From assembly GCA_046292445.1 (NCBI GenBank), contig JBKBQT010000001.1, positions 292,144-356,143 of the forward strand: 64,000 nucleotides of DNA, in the 5' to 3' direction. Positions within the stretch are counted from its first letter, which is position 1. Every line of letters begins with the position of its first letter. Origin of the DNA: CALIZF01 sp046292445 (lineage in GTDB: Bacteria > Pseudomonadota > Alphaproteobacteria > Rhodobacterales > Rhodobacteraceae). The translations under genes and the position numbers were made by a program. The notes beneath the pieces were generated by a model. That model did not search any database and was not told the origin of the DNA. It was given only the letters and a program-made list of their open reading frames with translations. This document shows, piece after piece, positions 62,290 through 64,000 of the stretch.

Positions 62290-63135
62290 TCAGCCCATCG
62301 CAAGGATGCGGTCGAGCGCGCGGGTCGGCAGAACGCGGCGCAGCCCCGCCATGATCCAGGTCGGCGTGGTCACGAAATAGCGCGGCGCGGGGCGCGGCGC
62401 GTCGAGCGCCCGGGCAAGGACCCGGGTGACCGCCGATGCCGGCAGCTCGAACCGGTCGGGCCCGCGGCTTTCGTAGAGGCGCTTGAGCAGGCTCGCCTCG
62501 TATTGTCCCCGACGCGGCGAGGCGCGCCAGTCCACCCAGGCCTCGAAATGCGGGATCGAATTGGCGCGGATCCGGCTGGTGATCGGCCCCGGCTCGATCG
62601 TGACGATCCGCACCGGGGTGTCCCGCATCTCCAGCCGCAGCACATCCGTCAGCCCCTCGAGCGCGTGCTTTGACGCCACATAGGCCCCCCGCCACTTCAT
62701 CGGCACGAAGCCGAGCACGGAAGAACAGTTGACGATCCGCCCGTGCCCCTGCGCCCGCATCAGCGGGATGACCCGGCAGGTGAGGTCATGCACCCCGAAA
62801 AGGTTGGTCTCGAACACGGCGCGCAGCGCGCCGCGGGGCAGGTCCTCGACCGCGCCGGGGCAGGCGAAGGCGCCGTTGTTGAACAGCGCATCGAGCCGCC
62901 CGCCGGTGCGCGCCATGACCTCGGCCATCGCGGCGTCGAGCGAAGCGGGGTCGGCATAGTCGAGCGGAAAGCTCTCGAGCCCTTCGGACACCAGCCGCGC
63001 GCAATCCTCGGGCTTGCGGCAGCTCGCCAGCACCCGCCAGCCGCGCGCTTGCAGCCCGTGGGCGGCGTCATAACCGATCCCGGACGAGCATCCGGTGATG
63101 AGGATCGTCCTGCGGTTCCGTTCTGCGCCGTCCAT
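62290..63135 (-). CDS. Short-chain dehydrogenase/reductase
   Basis: Classical SDR of 281 aa. Cofactor motif TGCSSGIG is at 14-21, NNGAF near 86-90, catalytic Ser138/139 (NCSSVLG) and YVASK (Tyr152, Lys156). The C-terminal region after PGPITSRIRANS is extended and carries a basic, possibly membrane-associated end (TPTWIMAGLRRVLP). The substrate is unknown. It ends 66 bases before the HIG1 gene, which is read in the same direction, and is divergent from parC. Confidence 0.88.
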   Translation of the reverse strand: MDGAERNRRTILITGCSSGIGYDAAHGLQARGWRVLASCRKPEDCARLVSEGLESFPLDYADPASLDAAMAEVMARTGGRLDALFNNGAFACPGAVEDLPRGALRAVFETNLFGVHDLTCRVIPLMRAQGHGRIVNCSSVLGFVPMKWRGAYVASKHALEGLTDVLRLEMRDTPVRIVTIEPGPITSRIRANSIPHFEAWVDWRASPRRGQYEASLLKRLYESRGPDRFELPASAVTRVLARALDAPRPAPRYFVTTPTWIMAGLRRVLPTRALDRILAMG

Positions 63136-63234
63136 GCCCGCCCCGCTGCTGGCCCCGCGCCTGAGCTAGCCCCTGCGCCGCGCCGCGGCAAGCGGGGCTG
63201 GACCGCCCGCGCCCCCGCCGCTACACCCGTGGCC

Positions 63235-64000
63235 ATGACCGATCTGCCCCCCGACGACGCGGCGCCCGAGGCGCTGCCGCCCGGCCTGTCGACCGAGCCG
63301 CTCGGCCGGGCGATCGGCGCGCGCTATCTGCAATATGCGCTGAGCACGATCATGCACCGCGCGCTGCCCGATGCGCGCGACGGGCTCAAGCCCGTGCACC
63401 GGCGCATCCTTTATGCGATGCGCGAATTGCGCCTGTCGCCGACCGGCGGCTATCGCAAATCGGCCAAGATTTCCGGCGACGTGATGGGCAACTATCACCC
63501 GCATGGCGATGCGGCGATCTACGATGCCATGGCGCGCCTCGCGCAGGATTTCGCGATGCGCTATCCGCTGGTGGACGGGCAGGGGAATTTCGGCAACATC
63601 GACGGCGACAATCCCGCCGCCAGCCGCTACACCGAGGCGCGGCTGACGGCGGCGGCCGAGGCGCTGCTCGACGGGCTCGACGAGGATGCGGTCGATTTCC
63701 GCCCGAACTACGACGGCACCCTGACCGAGCCCGTGGTGCTGCCCGCCGCCTTTCCGAACCTTCTGGCGAATGGCGCGAGCGGCATCGCGGTGGGCATGGC
63801 GACCAACATCCCGCCGCATAACCTCGGGGACCTGCTCGCCGCCTGCCGTGCGCTGATCGACGATCCCGAAACCGGCGACGCCGCGCTCGCCGCGCTGGTG
63901 CCCGGCCCCGATTTCCCCACCGGCGGCGTCATGGTCGAGCCGCCCGAGGTGGTGGCCGAGGCGTATCGCACCGGCCGCGGGAGCCTGCGGGTCCGGGCGC
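63235..64000 (+). CDS. parC: DNA topoisomerase IV subunit A (5' part)
   Basis: Breakage-reunion subunit of topoisomerase IV; 255 codons are visible before the right edge. The start LGRAIGARYLQYALSTIMHRALPD, catalytic Tyr132 (SRYTEARL) and FPNLLANGASGIAVGMATNIPPHN identify ParC/GyrA; the stretch GLKPVHRRILYAMREL and context favour ParC. In the quinolone region HPHGDAAIYDAM, Ala93 stands where E. coli ParC has Ser80 and Asp97 where it has Glu84. ATG at 63235, 99 bases from the divergent SDR gene. Confidence 0.92.
   Translation, partial: MTDLPPDDAAPEALPPGLSTEPLGRAIGARYLQYALSTIMHRALPDARDGLKPVHRRILYAMRELRLSPTGGYRKSAKISGDVMGNYHPHGDAAIYDAMARLAQDFAMRYPLVDGQGNFGNIDGDNPAASRYTEARLTAAAEALLDGLDEDAVDFRPNYDGTLTEPVVLPAAFPNLLANGASGIAVGMATNIPPHNLGDLLAACRALIDDPETGDAALAALVPGPDFPTGGVMVEPPEVVAEAYRTGRGSLRVRA

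Overview
The window is high-GC, gene-dense DNA, almost certainly from the chromosome of an alphaproteobacterium of the Rhodobacteraceae (Rhodobacter/Paracoccus-like). The main reasons are the ordered block pckA // chvI-chvG-hprK-rapZ-EIIA-HPr with a short, one-domain HprK, a (2S)-methylsuccinyl-CoA dehydrogenase with its N-terminal extension (ethylmalonyl-CoA pathway), the pstSCAB-phoU-phoB operon, and small lineage proteins (DUF6473, DUF2783). The order assignment is inference from gene content; there is no rRNA or tRNA in the window. I see no prophage, insertion sequence, CRISPR array or tRNA gene.

Layout. 1-3214 (minus): a phosphonate-type ABC importer (phnD-phnC-phnE, phnE cut by the window edge) behind an inositol-monophosphatase-like phosphatase. 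3396-8455 (plus): a five-gene dipeptide/oligopeptide-type ABC importer. 8459-14322 (plus): a homogentisate catabolic cluster (hmgA, fahA, an MBL-fold protein with a damaged metal site, a 25-residue lipoprotein-like peptide, a two-TM protein, an FAD hydroxylase and a DUF2783 protein); maleylacetoacetate isomerase is 20 kb away at 33600 with a MarR regulator and a thiolase. 14319-19073: a metallophosphoesterase and serine biosynthesis (serA, serC, divergent serB). 19077-24720: thioesterase, YggT, RecQ and a large hybrid histidine kinase. 24881-32346: a bacterial alpha-2-macroglobulin coupled to penicillin-binding protein 1C. 34794-40921: a Pho-box-controlled pst-phoU-phoB operon without an adjacent phoR. 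41272-47063: a polyamine-type ABC importer running into a UGT-like glycosyltransferase and two paralogous cupins, the least expected gene combination here. 47048-50385: phosphoribosyltransferase, mcd and a TSUP exporter. 50432-56923: PEP carboxykinase, ChvG/ChvI and the nitrogen/carbon-type PTS regulatory genes. 56924-63135: acyltransferase, 3-hydroxybutyryl-CoA dehydrogenase, DUF6473, etfBA, cobalamin adenosyltransferase, HIG1 protein and an SDR. 63235 to the end: the 5' part of parC.

The genes join up metabolically. Acetoacetate from homogentisate, thiolase, 3-hydroxybutyryl-CoA dehydrogenase, ETF, Mcd and the B12 adenosyltransferase all serve acetyl-CoA/C4 acyl-CoA metabolism, and PckA plus the ChvG/PTS block connects this to gluconeogenic control. 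Noncoding highlights are a perfect 9-2-9 operator between the -35 and -10 boxes of hmgA, a perfect 16-bp inverted repeat between hmgA and fahA, a strong hairpin between pstS and pstC, and an identical 18-bp palindrome present in two different intra-operon gaps (serC/serA and potD/potB). Start positions were chosen from ribosome binding sites, translational overlaps and family N-termini. Family assignments are from recognised motifs, without database searches.
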